A stretch of DNA of 64,000 bases from assembly GCF_900168005.1 (NCBI RefSeq), contig NZ_FUYP01000012.1, positions 1 to 64,000 of the forward strand. Direction: 5' to 3'. Origin of the DNA: Sphingopyxis flava. Lineage in GTDB: Bacteria > Pseudomonadota > Alphaproteobacteria > Sphingomonadales > Sphingomonadaceae. This document shows, piece after piece, positions 1 to 8,484 of the stretch (its first letter is position 1; the number at the start of each line of letters is the position of its first letter). Both the position numbers and the translations under genes were made by a program. Below the pieces are notes generated by a model. It saw only the letters and a program-made list of their open reading frames with translations, was not told the origin of the DNA and searched no databases.

Positions 1-31
1 CGACCAAATCCGCCTGTCTACCCGCCATCAT
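1..31 (-). CDS. Possible start of a divergent gene running off the left edge
   Basis: On the reverse strand two adjacent ATG codons (31-29 and 28-26) are preceded by GGGAG about seven bases upstream (around 37-42), a reasonable ribosome binding site. The reading frame is then open to the window edge, giving only about ten residues (MMAGRQADLV). That is too little to name a family. It would be divergent from secB. The call rests on the binding site and start codon alone and could be chance. Confidence 0.25.
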   Translation of the reverse strand, partial: MMAGRQADLV

Positions 32-285
32 GAAACGCTCCCAAATGTCCGATGAGAGCATATACAATGATGCTTACTTCAGTTCCAGATGACTAGCTGG
101 AGCACCCTGAATCAGCTCGGCACTTCAAACGCCACCCCAGTTTGTTAACCTGAAGCGATTGCCCTGCGGGGCGGGCAGCCCCCATTGTGCTGGCCGCAAG
201 CGGCTGCTAAGCGCGCCCGCAATGCGCGCGCGCTGCCTCGTCGGCGCGGCTCCCATCCCTCAAGATTCCAGCGAAAGTGCAGTTC
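32..285. other. Intergenic region upstream of secB
   Basis: This stretch separates the possible reverse-strand start at the left edge from secB. It should hold the secB promoter and perhaps that of the leftward gene. I see no RNA gene and no convincing paired -35/-10 elements. The reverse-strand open frame covering it continues through secB in another frame and looks like a coding shadow. Confidence 0.4.
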
Positions 286-804
286 ATGGCCGACGAAACC
301 ACCACCGAGTTCAAGCCCGAAACTCTCAGCAACGGGGAAGACAACAGCCCGGCTATCGGCCTGATCTCGCAATATGTGAAGGATCTGTCGTTCGAGAATC
401 CGAACGCACCTGCAGCTTATCAGTGGCAGTCGACGCCGCAGATAGATGTCCAGTTCAACATTAGCGCAGAAGGAGTCGGCGAGAATCTTTTTGAGGTCGC
501 GCTCAAGATCGATGTGACCTCGAAGGCCGACGAAGGCGCACTCTTCGTCATCGAGCTCAAATATGCCGGCCTGTTCGGCGTCCGCAACGTGCCCGATGAC
601 CAGCTCCAACCCTTCTTCCTTGCCGAAGCGCCGCGCATCCTTTTCCCGTTCGCGCGCCGCGTGGTCGCCGACGCTGTGCGCGACGGCGGCTACCCGCCGC
701 TGCTCCTTGAGCCGATCGACTTCCACGGCCTGTTCATGCAGCAGGTGCAGGCGCAACAAGGTGAGGGTCCGGGCGAGATCCCCGCGCCCGTCGGCGAGGC
801 TTGA
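286..804 (+). CDS. secB: Protein-export chaperone SecB
   Basis: SecB is the cytoplasmic tetrameric chaperone that keeps preproteins unfolded and hands them to SecA for the Sec translocon. The 172-residue product has the family's typical length. It carries the characteristic N-terminal block (ISQYVKDLSFENPN, about residues 27-40) and the conserved segment with FFLAEAPRILFPFARR and the GGYPPLLLEPIDF stretch, followed by the usual variable acidic tail. An in-frame GTG lies three codons upstream at 277, but ATG at 286 (MADETT) fits the family better; neither has a strong Shine-Dalgarno. It stands alone, with murJ about 180 bases downstream. Confidence 0.95.
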   Translation: MADETTTEFKPETLSNGEDNSPAIGLISQYVKDLSFENPNAPAAYQWQSTPQIDVQFNISAEGVGENLFEVALKIDVTSKADEGALFVIELKYAGLFGVRNVPDDQLQPFFLAEAPRILFPFARRVVADAVRDGGYPPLLLEPIDFHGLFMQQVQAQQGEGPGEIPAPVGEA

Positions 805-980
805 GCCCCATTGCCCTCATCGTCCTTGCGAGGGCGCCGGGTCCGCGGCAATCCAGAGCGGCTCGACGCCGCCCTGACCGGCATTGCGCCATTTAGCCTG
901 AGAGCCCACGACGAAAGCGAAGGGCGTGCGATGACGAAATGCTCTGCCCCCTTGCATTGGCGCCGCATAACCGCCGCGTT

Positions 981-2591
981 ATGAGCAGCCTGGTCAAGAG
1001 CGTCGGGACGATCGGCGGGCTGACCCTGGTCAGTCGGATATTCGGCTTCGTGCGCGACATGCTGCTCGCACGCGTGCTCGGTGCCGGATTGGCGGCGGAT
1101 GCCTTCCAGCTCGCCTTCACCCTTCCCAACACCTTTCGCCGCCTGTTCGCCGAGGGTGCCTTCTCGGTCGCTTTCGTCCCCATGTACAGCCGCGCGCTTC
1201 ACGGCGCGCCGGACGAGGAAAGCGGCGAGGCCGCGGCAGCTCGCTTTGCTGACGATGTACTCGCCGTATTTCTATGGGTATTGCTGGCCTTTTCAGCGGT
1301 CATGATGGTCATCATGCCAGGACTCGTGTGGCTGCTCGCGCGCGACTTTCAGGATGTGCCGGGCAAATTCGATCTTGCCGTGTTCCTGAGCCGGGTGACC
1401 TTTCCCTATCTGGGGCTGATCAGCCTCGTTGCCATGCTATCCGGGCTTCTCAACGCGCGCTCGCGCTTCGCCCCCGGCGCCTTTGCCCCGGTTCTACTCA
1501 ACGTGCTTCTGATTTCCGGCATCATCACGGGGTGGTGGCTGCGCGGCGACAGCGACAACGACCGCATCGTGGCGATTGCCCTGGCAGTGTCGGTCAGTCT
1601 CGCCGGGGTAGCGCAGCTTGCCTATCTGCTCTGGGCGGTCCGCCGCGCCGGGCTCCGGCTTCATTGGCGGCTGCCGCGCCTCACCCCCGAGGTGCGCAAG
1701 CTCGGAATGTTGATCCTGCCAGCGACCTTCGGCGCCGGAATCTATCAGATCAGCCAGTTTGTTGACACCTTCTTCGCCACCTCGCTGCCGCAGGGGTCGC
1801 TAACGCTGCTCAAACTCGCCGACCGGCTAAACCAGATGCCGCTTGGCATCGTGGGCATCGCGCTCGGCACCGCGATCCTGCCGATGCTGTCGCGGCATAT
1901 TCATGCGGGCGACGCCGCAGAGGCGCAGCGATTGCAAAGCAACGCGTTCGAGATGGCGACCCTGCTGACGCTGCCCGCGGCGACGGCGCTGGCAATCTGC
2001 GCGCCCGCCTTCACCGCTGCTTTCTTCGTCGGCGGGAAATTCACGGCGGCCGACGGCGCGATCATGGCAAATATCGTCGTCGCACTCGTCGCAGGACTTC
2101 CGGCCTATGTGATCGTCAAAATATTGAATCCCGGCTTCTTTGCGCGCGAAGATACGCGGACGCCGGTCTGGACCGCCCTCGCGTCGCTGATCATCAACAT
2201 CGCGATCAACCTCTATGTCGTCGAGCGCTACGGAATTGTGGGGCTTGCCGGGGCGACGGCAGCGTCGGCGAGCGTCAACTGCCTGCTCCTCTACATCATC
2301 CTTCACCGGCGCGGCTGGTTCCACTTCACCGCGCGGCTCGCGGGGCGCATCGTCCGCCAACTTGTTGCGGTGGCAATGATGGGAGCGCTGCTCTGGTGGA
2401 TGATGCCCATGTTTGCGGACCATTATGGTGGTTCGGCGTTCGAGCGCGCCTGGTCGCTCACCGCGCTTGTCGCTGCTGGCGGCGCGGCCTTCTTTACCGC
2501 CGCTTTCCTCGTTGGCGCGCTTGACAAGGATCTTCTCGCCATGCTGACGCGGCGGCGCGCTCGCGACAGAGCGGCGCCGACACAGGAGTAG
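981..2591 (+). CDS. murJ: Lipid II flippase MurJ
   Basis: A polytopic inner-membrane protein of the MVN/MurJ family (536 residues, about 14 hydrophobic segments) that flips the peptidoglycan precursor lipid II to the periplasmic face. The family signature RRLFAEGAFS is at residues 53-62, preceded by GFVRDMLLARVLG. Start: the frame is open from 939, but ATG 981 (MSSLVKS) places the first helix normally, while the upstream residues resemble no leader. trpS begins three bases after the stop, so the two are probably cotranscribed; the trpS ribosome binding site lies in the murJ stop region. Confidence 0.95.
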   Translation: MSSLVKSVGTIGGLTLVSRIFGFVRDMLLARVLGAGLAADAFQLAFTLPNTFRRLFAEGAFSVAFVPMYSRALHGAPDEESGEAAAARFADDVLAVFLWVLLAFSAVMMVIMPGLVWLLARDFQDVPGKFDLAVFLSRVTFPYLGLISLVAMLSGLLNARSRFAPGAFAPVLLNVLLISGIITGWWLRGDSDNDRIVAIALAVSVSLAGVAQLAYLLWAVRRAGLRLHWRLPRLTPEVRKLGMLILPATFGAGIYQISQFVDTFFATSLPQGSLTLLKLADRLNQMPLGIVGIALGTAILPMLSRHIHAGDAAEAQRLQSNAFEMATLLTLPAATALAICAPAFTAAFFVGGKFTAADGAIMANIVVALVAGLPAYVIVKILNPGFFAREDTRTPVWTALASLIINIAINLYVVERYGIVGLAGATAASASVNCLLLYIILHRRGWFHFTARLAGRIVRQLVAVAMMGALLWWMMPMFADHYGGSAFERAWSLTALVAAGGAAFFTAAFLVGALDKDLLAMLTRRRARDRAAPTQE

Positions 2592-2594
2592 AGC

Positions 2595-3611
2595 ATGCGG
2601 ATCGTTTCGGGCATCCAGCCCACCGGGAATTTGCACCTTGGCAATTATCTGGGTGCGATCCGCAACTGGGTGCGAATGCAGGACGATGCCGCCGCGCAAG
2701 GCGGTGAATGCCTCTTTTTCCTCGCCGATCTCCACGCGATCTCGATGCCGCACGTGCCCGCCGAGTTGACCGCTAACACGCGCGCGATGACCGCCGCGCT
2801 CGTTGCGTGCGGGATCGACCCCGACCGGTCGACTCTGTTCAACCAGGCGCGCGTTCCCGCGCATGCCGAAATGCAATGGCTCCTGAACGGCACCGCGCGC
2901 CTGGGTTGGCTCAATCGGATGACCCAGTTCAAGGACAAGTCGGGCAAGAAACGCGAGAGTGCATCGGCGGCACTTTATACCTATCCGGTGCTGCAGGCGG
3001 CCGACGTACTGCTCTATCAAGCGACGCACGTCCCGGTGGGCGAGGATCAGAAGCAGCATCTCGAGCTTGCGCGTGACATCGCGCAGAAGTTCAACAATGA
3101 CTATGCGAGCCCCGAGGCTCCGGTTTTCACGCTTCCCGAGGCGATCATCCCGCCGGGGGCGGCGCGAATCATGAGCCTGCGCGACGGATCGGCGAAAATG
3201 TCGAAGTCCGATCCCTCCGACATGAGTCGGATCAACCTCACCGACGACGCCGACACGATGATACAGAAGGTGAGGAAGGCGCGCACCGACCCCGACGTAC
3301 TCCCGTCTGAAGCCGCGCGGCTCGAAGGACGGGCAGAGGCGCGCAACCTCGTGGGCATCTATGCCGCGCTCGCCGATATGAGCGTCGATGCAGTGCTTGC
3401 CGATTTCGCAGGTCAGGGCTTTGGCGCGTTCAAGCCGGCGCTCGGCGAACTGCTGGTCGAGAAGCTAGCGCCAATCAATGCGCGTTTCGTGGCGCTCAAG
3501 GATGACCATCAGCTGCTTGATGCCATTCTCGACAAGGGTGCCGAAAAAGCACGCGCTCTTGCAAGGCCGACGCTCGACGCCACCTATGCGGTGTTGGGCC
3601 TGTGCCGTTGA
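2595..3611 (+). CDS. trpS: Tryptophanyl-tRNA synthetase
   Basis: A class I aminoacyl-tRNA synthetase that charges tRNA-Trp in the cytoplasm. At 338 residues it has normal bacterial TrpRS length. The HIGH-equivalent motif HLGN is at residues 14-17 within GNLHLGNYLGA, and KMSKS is at 201-205. The conserved GEDQKQHLELARDIA block, which helps bind tryptophan, is complete. The start ATG follows a GGAG-type site overlapping the end of murJ. There is no upstream leader peptide or attenuator, so regulation is probably that of the murJ transcript. Confidence 0.97.
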   Translation: MRIVSGIQPTGNLHLGNYLGAIRNWVRMQDDAAAQGGECLFFLADLHAISMPHVPAELTANTRAMTAALVACGIDPDRSTLFNQARVPAHAEMQWLLNGTARLGWLNRMTQFKDKSGKKRESASAALYTYPVLQAADVLLYQATHVPVGEDQKQHLELARDIAQKFNNDYASPEAPVFTLPEAIIPPGAARIMSLRDGSAKMSKSDPSDMSRINLTDDADTMIQKVRKARTDPDVLPSEAARLEGRAEARNLVGIYAALADMSVDAVLADFAGQGFGAFKPALGELLVEKLAPINARFVALKDDHQLLDAILDKGAEKARALARPTLDATYAVLGLCR

Positions 3612-3693
3612 CCGACCGCTGAACCGGAACTGGTCCGGAACAAAGCTGCGACGAACCGGGTTCAACCAAGGTTAAGTCGCATTGATTTAGTCA

Positions 3694-3702
3694 TGGTATA
3701 AA
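3694..3702 (+). promoter_or_regulatory. Possible extended -10 promoter for the DUF4136 lipoprotein gene
   Basis: TGG followed by TATAAA (3697-3702) matches an extended -10 element, about 40 bases before the likely start at 3742. The -35 region 17 bases upstream is poor, which extended -10 promoters can tolerate. The assignment rests on this motif and its position between trpS and a start codon with a good ribosome binding site. Confidence 0.45.
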
Positions 3703-3741
3703 GCGCGGGAAAGTTCGCGTACCGAATCACGGAGCATGACA

Positions 3742-4431
3742 ATGAGCAAGATCACCCTCAGGCGCCTTGGCCTCGCCGCCATGACCGGCGCCGCATTGGC
3801 GCTCGCCGGCTGCGCGACACCGTTCAAGGCCGACGTCGCGCGCTTCCAGACGCAGCTTCCGGCCCCGCAGGGCCAGAGCTTCACCGTCGAGGCGAGCAAC
3901 CCCGCCCTCGAGGGCGGGATCGAATTCGGCCAATATGCCAATCTCGTCGCTGGCGAACTGACCCGCTACGGTTATCGCCCTGCCGCGCCGGGTGAAAAGG
4001 CGGATCTCGTCGTCCATATGGATTATGGGATCGACAAGGGCCGCGAGCGCGTGGTGTCCGCGCCGGGCTTTCGCGACCCCTGGTACGGCGGCTGGTACGG
4101 CCGCGGCTTCTATCGTCCGGTCATCGTACGCGGGCGTCACGGCCGCCGCTATGTCGCCGGCTACTACGACCCCTTCCTGTGGGGCGGTTTCGGGCCCGGC
4201 TGGGGCTATAACGACGTGTCGAGCTACACCGTCTATACAAGCGACCTCAATCTGCGCATCGACCGCGCTTCGGACGGCTATCGCCTGTTCGAGGGCCGCG
4301 CCGAAGCACAGTCGCGCGACAATGACCTTGTCGACATCGTCCCCAACCTGATCCAGGCGATGTTCACCGACTTTCCCGGCAATTCAGGCGAGAAGGTCCG
4401 CATCACGGTGGCGCCGCCCGAAAAGGGTTGA
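3742..4431 (+). CDS. DUF4136-type lipoprotein
   Basis: A predicted lipoprotein of 229 residues. The N-terminus has two arginines, a short hydrophobic stretch and a lipobox ending LAGC (Cys24), so it should be cleaved by LspA and anchored in a membrane facing the periplasm. The middle is very rich in Gly, Tyr and Trp (roughly residues 110-150), and the C-terminal part (NDLVDIVPNLIQAMFTDFPG) is typical of DUF4136 proteins, whose role is unknown. ATG 3742 is preferred over ATG 3736 because GGAG at 3731-3734 then sits seven bases upstream. The gene is monocistronic and ends at a strong hairpin shared with dnaA. Confidence 0.8.
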   Translation: MSKITLRRLGLAAMTGAALALAGCATPFKADVARFQTQLPAPQGQSFTVEASNPALEGGIEFGQYANLVAGELTRYGYRPAAPGEKADLVVHMDYGIDKGRERVVSAPGFRDPWYGGWYGRGFYRPVIVRGRHGRRYVAGYYDPFLWGGFGPGWGYNDVSSYTVYTSDLNLRIDRASDGYRLFEGRAEAQSRDNDLVDIVPNLIQAMFTDFPGNSGEKVRITVAPPEKG

Positions 4432-4457
4432 CCCGCGATCGGCGTCAGATCGAAAAA

Positions 4458-4483
4458 GCCCGCCTTCCACACCGAAGGCGGGC
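4458..4483. terminator. Bidirectional rho-independent terminator between the lipoprotein gene and dnaA
   Basis: A perfect 10-bp inverted repeat (GCCCGCCTTC at 4458-4467 and its complement at 4474-4483) with a six-base loop. It is flanked by an A-run on the left (4453-4457) and ATTTT on the right, so it can act on both strands. It lies between the convergent lipoprotein gene (+) and dnaA (-). Confidence 0.9.
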
Positions 4484-4551
4484 ATTTTCATGTCAAGCAT
4501 GCCGGAACCCCGGATGATTGACCGTGGCGGGACCCCCCTGCCCCCTCAAGA

Positions 4552-5916
4552 TCAGCTGTTCAGGCTGCGCCGGATAGCCGCGATTTCGGCGTCGAGTTCG
4601 CTGTCGGTGAGGCGCAGCGCCTCAACGGTGCGCACGGCGTGGATCACCGTCGAATGGTCGCGCCCGCCAAAGCGACGCCCGATTTCCGGATAGGAGCGCG
4701 GCGTCAGCTCCTTCGCCAGATACATGGCGACCTGCCGGGGCCGAGCGACCGCGCGGACACGGCGCTTCGAAGCCATTTCGGCCTTGTCGAGCCGATAATG
4801 GGCACAAACCGCGCGCTGAATCTCGTCGATCGTGATGCGCGGGCGCGCGCTGCGCACATTCTCGGCGAGCCGGTCCTCGGCGAGCGTCAGGTCGACGCGC
4901 GCTCCGGTGAGGGCCGCATAGGCGAGCAACTTGTTGAGCGCGCCCTCGAGCTCGCGGATATTGCGCGTGAAGTGCTTGACCAGATACGCGATGACATCGT
5001 CGGGCACGTCGACCATGGGCATCGCCGCGAGCCGCTGGCGGATGATGCGTTCGCGAAGGTCATCCTCGGGCGCCTCGATATCCGCGACAAGTCCGCCTGA
5101 CAGGCGCGACAGCAGTCGCGCCTCGACGCCGTCGAGCATCGCCGGCGGGCGGTCTGCGGTGACGACGAGACGTTTGCCCGCGGTCATCAGATCGTCGATC
5201 GTATGGAGCAATTCCTCCTGCGTCGAATTCTTCCCGATCACGAACTGGAGATCATCGAGCAGCAGCAGATCGGCTGCGCGCAGCCGCGCCTTGAACGCCA
5301 TCATGTCGCCGCCGCGCATCGCGCCGACAAACTCGAGCATGAACTTTTCCGCCGACATCAGAATGATTGTCGCCCCAGGGTCGATCGCAGCATAGCTTTG
5401 CGCAATCGCGTGCAGAAGGTGCGTCTTGCCTTGTCCGGTTCCGGAGCAAAGATAGAGCGGATTGAACTGCGGCACCTCAGCCATCGCCATGCGGCGGGCG
5501 GCATTGGCAGCAAGGATGTTCGAGCGCGCGACGACGAAGCGGTCGAAGCTCAGACGGACATCAAAGGGTGAGGCAGCTGCCGGCGTCAACGCCGCTGGCG
5601 GCTGGAGGCCGGGCAAAGATGGCGGGGGCGTCAGCGCCGCCGCGCTGCGCTCCGGGAAAGCAGTCCCGGCGCGAACAAGCACCGAGCGCACTGCAGGCAG
5701 ATGATGCCGCCATGCAAGTTCCAGCCGGTCACCGAATCGCTCGTTGATCCAGTTTGCCGAAAAGCGGCTCGGGGTTTCGAGCGTCACCACGCCCGAGAGT
5801 GAACAATAATCGGCAAAGCGCACGGGCTTTAGCCAATGATCGAACGTGCGGACGCCGAGGTCGCGGCGCAGCCCTTCGGCGACCCGCGGCCAGAGCGTTG
5901 CGGCATCGCCGCTCAT
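4552..5916 (-). CDS. dnaA: Chromosomal replication initiator DnaA
   Basis: DnaA binds DnaA boxes at oriC, opens the duplex in its ATP form and recruits the helicase. The 454-residue product has domain I (about residues 1-80), a proline/alanine-rich linker, the AAA+ domain with Walker A GTGQGKT (about 159-165) and Walker B LLLLDDLQF (about 217-225), and a domain IV helix-turn-helix ending in GRDHSTVIHAVRTVE. The frame is open further upstream (from 6009), but ATG 5916 (MSGDAATLWPRV) begins at the usual position for domain I. It lies downstream of rpsT but behind rpsT's terminator, so it should have its own promoter, where GANTC sites cluster. No dnaN or recF adjoins it. Confidence 0.97.
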   Translation of the reverse strand: MSGDAATLWPRVAEGLRRDLGVRTFDHWLKPVRFADYCSLSGVVTLETPSRFSANWINERFGDRLELAWRHHLPAVRSVLVRAGTAFPERSAAALTPPPSLPGLQPPAALTPAAASPFDVRLSFDRFVVARSNILAANAARRMAMAEVPQFNPLYLCSGTGQGKTHLLHAIAQSYAAIDPGATIILMSAEKFMLEFVGAMRGGDMMAFKARLRAADLLLLDDLQFVIGKNSTQEELLHTIDDLMTAGKRLVVTADRPPAMLDGVEARLLSRLSGGLVADIEAPEDDLRERIIRQRLAAMPMVDVPDDVIAYLVKHFTRNIRELEGALNKLLAYAALTGARVDLTLAEDRLAENVRSARPRITIDEIQRAVCAHYRLDKAEMASKRRVRAVARPRQVAMYLAKELTPRSYPEIGRRFGGRDHSTVIHAVRTVEALRLTDSELDAEIAAIRRSLNS

Positions 5917-6334
5917 CGCCCTGTGTCCCGCATGACCGTCATGTCTGCTCCTGCTTTCCATCGCTTGCGCCGCCCCCTTCGGTCCCCCGTCGCCCCCACG
6001 CCCAGCCACCCCACGCGCCGATCCTCCGCCCGCGGCAAGCGCAAGCGTCCCAAGCGGGACAAGCCCGAAGGAGTCGAATCATGTTCATGTGGCGGCCGTC
6101 GGCGAAGGCCAACGACCCCCTTGTCTAGGCAGGAGTGGGAGACGGGATCAAGGCCGCGACGCGTAAAATATCTGAAATAAAATTCTTGACTCGCAGTACC
6201 CCTCGGAAATGCGAGTATGAGGCAATTATTGCTATATTTTCAGTGGTTTAAAGATGATGCAAATCTGACGCCTGAACGAATCGTGATGAATCCGTCACTT
6301 ACCGCGCTGCAACAGACGCGAGTTTTCGACGGAC
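5917..6334 (-). promoter_or_regulatory. dnaA upstream region with clustered GANTC (CcrM-type) sites
   Basis: About 420 bases between dnaA's start and the rpsT terminator hold no gene I recognise. Five GANTC sequences lie here: GAGTC 6071-6075, GAATC 6076-6080 (directly abutting), GACTC 6188-6192, GAATC 6278-6282 and GAATC 6288-6292. The part from about 6160 to 6260 is clearly more AT-rich than its surroundings. I see no consensus DnaA box (TTATCCACA), so there is no support for an origin here. This is probably the dnaA promoter. Confidence 0.55.
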
Positions 6335-6370
6335 AAAAAAAGACCCGCCGAGAGCACCCGGCGGGTCTTT
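6335..6370 (-). terminator. Rho-independent terminator of rpsT
   Basis: A 9-bp stem (6342-6350 with 6359-6367, extendable by A-T pairs) and an eight-base loop. It is followed on the reverse strand by a run of seven Ts (complement of 6335-6341). It lies about 30 bases after the rpsT stop and separates rpsT from dnaA transcription. Confidence 0.93.
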
Positions 6371-6396
6371 GAATTTGATGCGCAGCGAAAGCCGAA

Positions 6397-6660
6397 TCAG
6401 GCGATCGCGTTGACGCTCTTCGTCAGGCGCGAATATTTGCGCGCGACGGTGTTCTTGTGAAGCACACCCTTGGCGACGCCGCGCGCCATCTCGGGCTGAG
6501 CCGCCTTCAACGCCGCCGCGGCGGCATCCTTGTCGCCCGCGGCGACGGCGGCTTCGACCTTCTTCACCAGCGTGCGGATGCGCGAGACGCGGTTCTTGTT
6601 GACGATCGTGCGCGCCGTGTTGCGACGGATGCGCTTCTTTGCCTGCGGCGTATTGGCCAT
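6397..6660 (-). CDS. rpsT: 30S ribosomal protein S20
   Basis: An 87-residue, lysine/arginine/alanine-rich helical protein that binds the 5' domain of 16S rRNA. It starts [14 protein letters not shown], the hallmark S20 N-terminus, and contains [14 protein letters not shown] and the [14 protein letters not shown]-terminal end. GAGGAA lies about five bases upstream of the ATG on the reverse strand. It is followed by its own terminator; the rpsT-dnaA order is common in alphaproteobacteria. Confidence 0.97.
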   Translation of the reverse strand: MANTPQAKKRIRRNTARTIVNKNRVSRIRTLVKKVEAAVAAGDKDAAAAALKAAQPEMARGVAKGVLHKNTVARKYSRLTKSVNAIA

Positions 6661-6838
6661 AAGTTCCTCAAAAATCCAATCGGTTCAACGGTCGGAGCAC
6701 AGCCGAATGCGGAGCAGCCGAATCGCGCGCGGGCGGCGAATCAATGTCCGGATGCGGCCGGTTCCGGATGACCGGACCCTGCTCGAAGGGTGCGCCCATA
6801 GCCACGAAGCGGGAGCGGGTCAATGCTTTTCGGCCCCA

Positions 6839-7651
6839 TCAAGGCTGGCATTTGGGGCAATAGAAGGTCGAGCGCCCGCTCTGGACGATGCGCGCGATCG
6901 TCCCCCCGCATTCGCAGGCCTCGCCTTCGCGCCCATAGACGCGCCACTCCTTCGCAAAATAGCCAAGGTCGCCTTCGGGACTGAGGAAATCGCGCAAGGT
7001 CGACCCCCCAGCCGCAATGGCGGCCGCCAGCACCGCCTTGATCGCGGGCGCGAGCGCCGTGAGCCTCGCCTTGGGCACCTCGGCGGCGGGCTGCAGCGGC
7101 GAGATGCGCGCCATGTTGAGCGCCTCGCAGACATAGATGTTGCCCAGCCCGGCCACGACCGTCTGGTCAAGCAGCATTGCCTTGATCGGCGCGCGGCGCC
7201 CCGAAAGCAGACGCGCGAGATATGCAGCGTCGAAATCATCGGACAGCGGTTCGGGACCGAGCGTCACAAAGGCCGGGAAGTGCGCCAGCGGGTCGCCCGT
7301 GACGAGATCGACCGAGCCGAAGCGGCGCGGGTCATGGAGGAAGAGCCGATGGCCGCCCGCGGTTTCGATCAGCAAATGGTCATGTTTTCCCGCCGCGCCG
7401 CCCTCGGTGCGCCAGCGGCCCGACATGCCGAGGTGGAAAATCATATGATCGTCGCGGTCGGTCGAGACGATGCCGTATTTGGCACGGCGCGACAGCGCCG
7501 TCACGGTCGCGCCGGTCAGCCGCTGCGCAAGATCGGCTGGAAAGGGCCGGCGAAGGTCGGGACGGAAGGTTGTGACGGTCACAAGCTGCTGCCCTTCGAG
7601 AAAGGGTGCCAGGCCGCGGACGGTCGTTTCGACTTCGGGGAGTTCGGGCAT
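6839..7651 (-). CDS. mutM: Formamidopyrimidine-DNA glycosylase (Fpg/MutM)
   Basis: A bifunctional base-excision-repair glycosylase/AP lyase that removes 8-oxoguanine and ring-opened purines. The N-terminus MPELPEVET supplies the catalytic Pro2 and Glu3, so the start must be ATG 7651 even though the frame is open to 7735. The length, 270 residues, is normal. A C-terminal zinc finger is present, but its first pair is spaced Cys246-x-Cys248 rather than the common CxxC; the second pair is Cys265-x2-Cys268. It is divergent from ubiE, with 95 bases between the starts that should contain both promoters. Confidence 0.95.
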   Translation of the reverse strand: MPELPEVETTVRGLAPFLEGQQLVTVTTFRPDLRRPFPADLAQRLTGATVTALSRRAKYGIVSTDRDDHMIFHLGMSGRWRTEGGAAGKHDHLLIETAGGHRLFLHDPRRFGSVDLVTGDPLAHFPAFVTLGPEPLSDDFDAAYLARLLSGRRAPIKAMLLDQTVVAGLGNIYVCEALNMARISPLQPAAEVPKARLTALAPAIKAVLAAAIAAGGSTLRDFLSPEGDLGYFAKEWRVYGREGEACECGGTIARIVQSGRSTFYCPKCQP

Positions 7652-7746
7652 CAGGTCTGCGGCGCTACGCGCCATTTGCGCGGGCGGCAAGGCCCAGCTA
7701 AAGGCGCTGCAGCACTTCCGCACTCCCCCTCGCAAAGGCGCGACAC

Positions 7747-8484
7747 ATGGCTACGCCCGATACCGTCAGCTTCGGCTATGAAGAGGTTCCTGCCACCGCC
7801 AAGACCGCGATGGTCGGCGAAGTATTCAGCCGCGTCGCGCGCAAATATGACATCATGAACGACGCGATGTCGGGGGGCATGCACCGGCTATGGAAGGATC
7901 GCTTCGTGCGCCGCGTAAAACCGCGCGCCGGAGAGGCGATCCTCGACATGGCGGGGGGTACGGGCGACATAGCCTTTCGCATGGAGCCATCGGGGGCGAG
8001 CATCACGGTCGCCGACATCAACCCCGACATGCTGGGCGTCGGGATGGAGCGCGCGGCCGAACGCGGCATCACCAGCCTCGTCTGGTCCGAGCAGAATGCC
8101 GAGAAGCTGAGCTTTCCCGACCAGTTTTTCGACGCCTATACAATAGCCTTCGGCATCCGCAATGTCACCGACATCCCGGCCGCACTCGCCGACGCACACC
8201 GCGTGCTCCGCTATGGCGGGCGCTTCTTCTGCCTCGAATTTTCGACCAATGAATGGCCGGGCTTTGCGCAGGTTTATGACGTCTATTCGCACCATCTGGT
8301 GCCCAAGCTCGGCAAATTGATCGCGCAGGACGAGGACAGTTATCGCTATCTTATCGAATCGATTCGCCGCTTTCCGCCGATGCCTGCCTTCGCGCAGATG
8401 ATCCGCGAGGCGGGGTTCAGCGCGGTGAAGTTCGAACCGATTCTGGGCGGGCTGGTTGCCATTCACAGCGGGTGGAAGGCTTGA
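7747..8484 (+). CDS. ubiE: Demethylmenaquinone/ubiquinone C-methyltransferase UbiE
   Basis: A SAM-dependent C-methyltransferase of ubiquinone (and menaquinone) synthesis. At 245 residues it has family length. It carries the SAM-binding motif LDMAGGTGDIAF (about 67-78), the family signature starting YDIMNDAMSGG near residue 34, and the AFGIRNVTDI motif. It overlaps ubiB by 13 bases, a common alphaproteobacterial pairing, so the two are almost certainly cotranscribed. The N-terminus is about a dozen residues longer than the shortest homologues, but no nearer start has a better binding site. Confidence 0.95.
   Translation: MATPDTVSFGYEEVPATAKTAMVGEVFSRVARKYDIMNDAMSGGMHRLWKDRFVRRVKPRAGEAILDMAGGTGDIAFRMEPSGASITVADINPDMLGVGMERAAERGITSLVWSEQNAEKLSFPDQFFDAYTIAFGIRNVTDIPAALADAHRVLRYGGRFFCLEFSTNEWPGFAQVYDVYSHHLVPKLGKLIAQDEDSYRYLIESIRRFPPMPAFAQMIREAGFSAVKFEPILGGLVAIHSGWKA

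Noticed and set aside
145..759. Reverse-strand 204-residue frame over secB
   Set aside because: It lies opposite the clear SecB coding sequence and its protein has no family features; a GC-rich shadow.
5917..6396. dnaA-linked origin of replication
   Set aside because: No TTATCCACA-type DnaA boxes are seen and no gene order typical of an alphaproteobacterial origin (hemE, parAB) is present.
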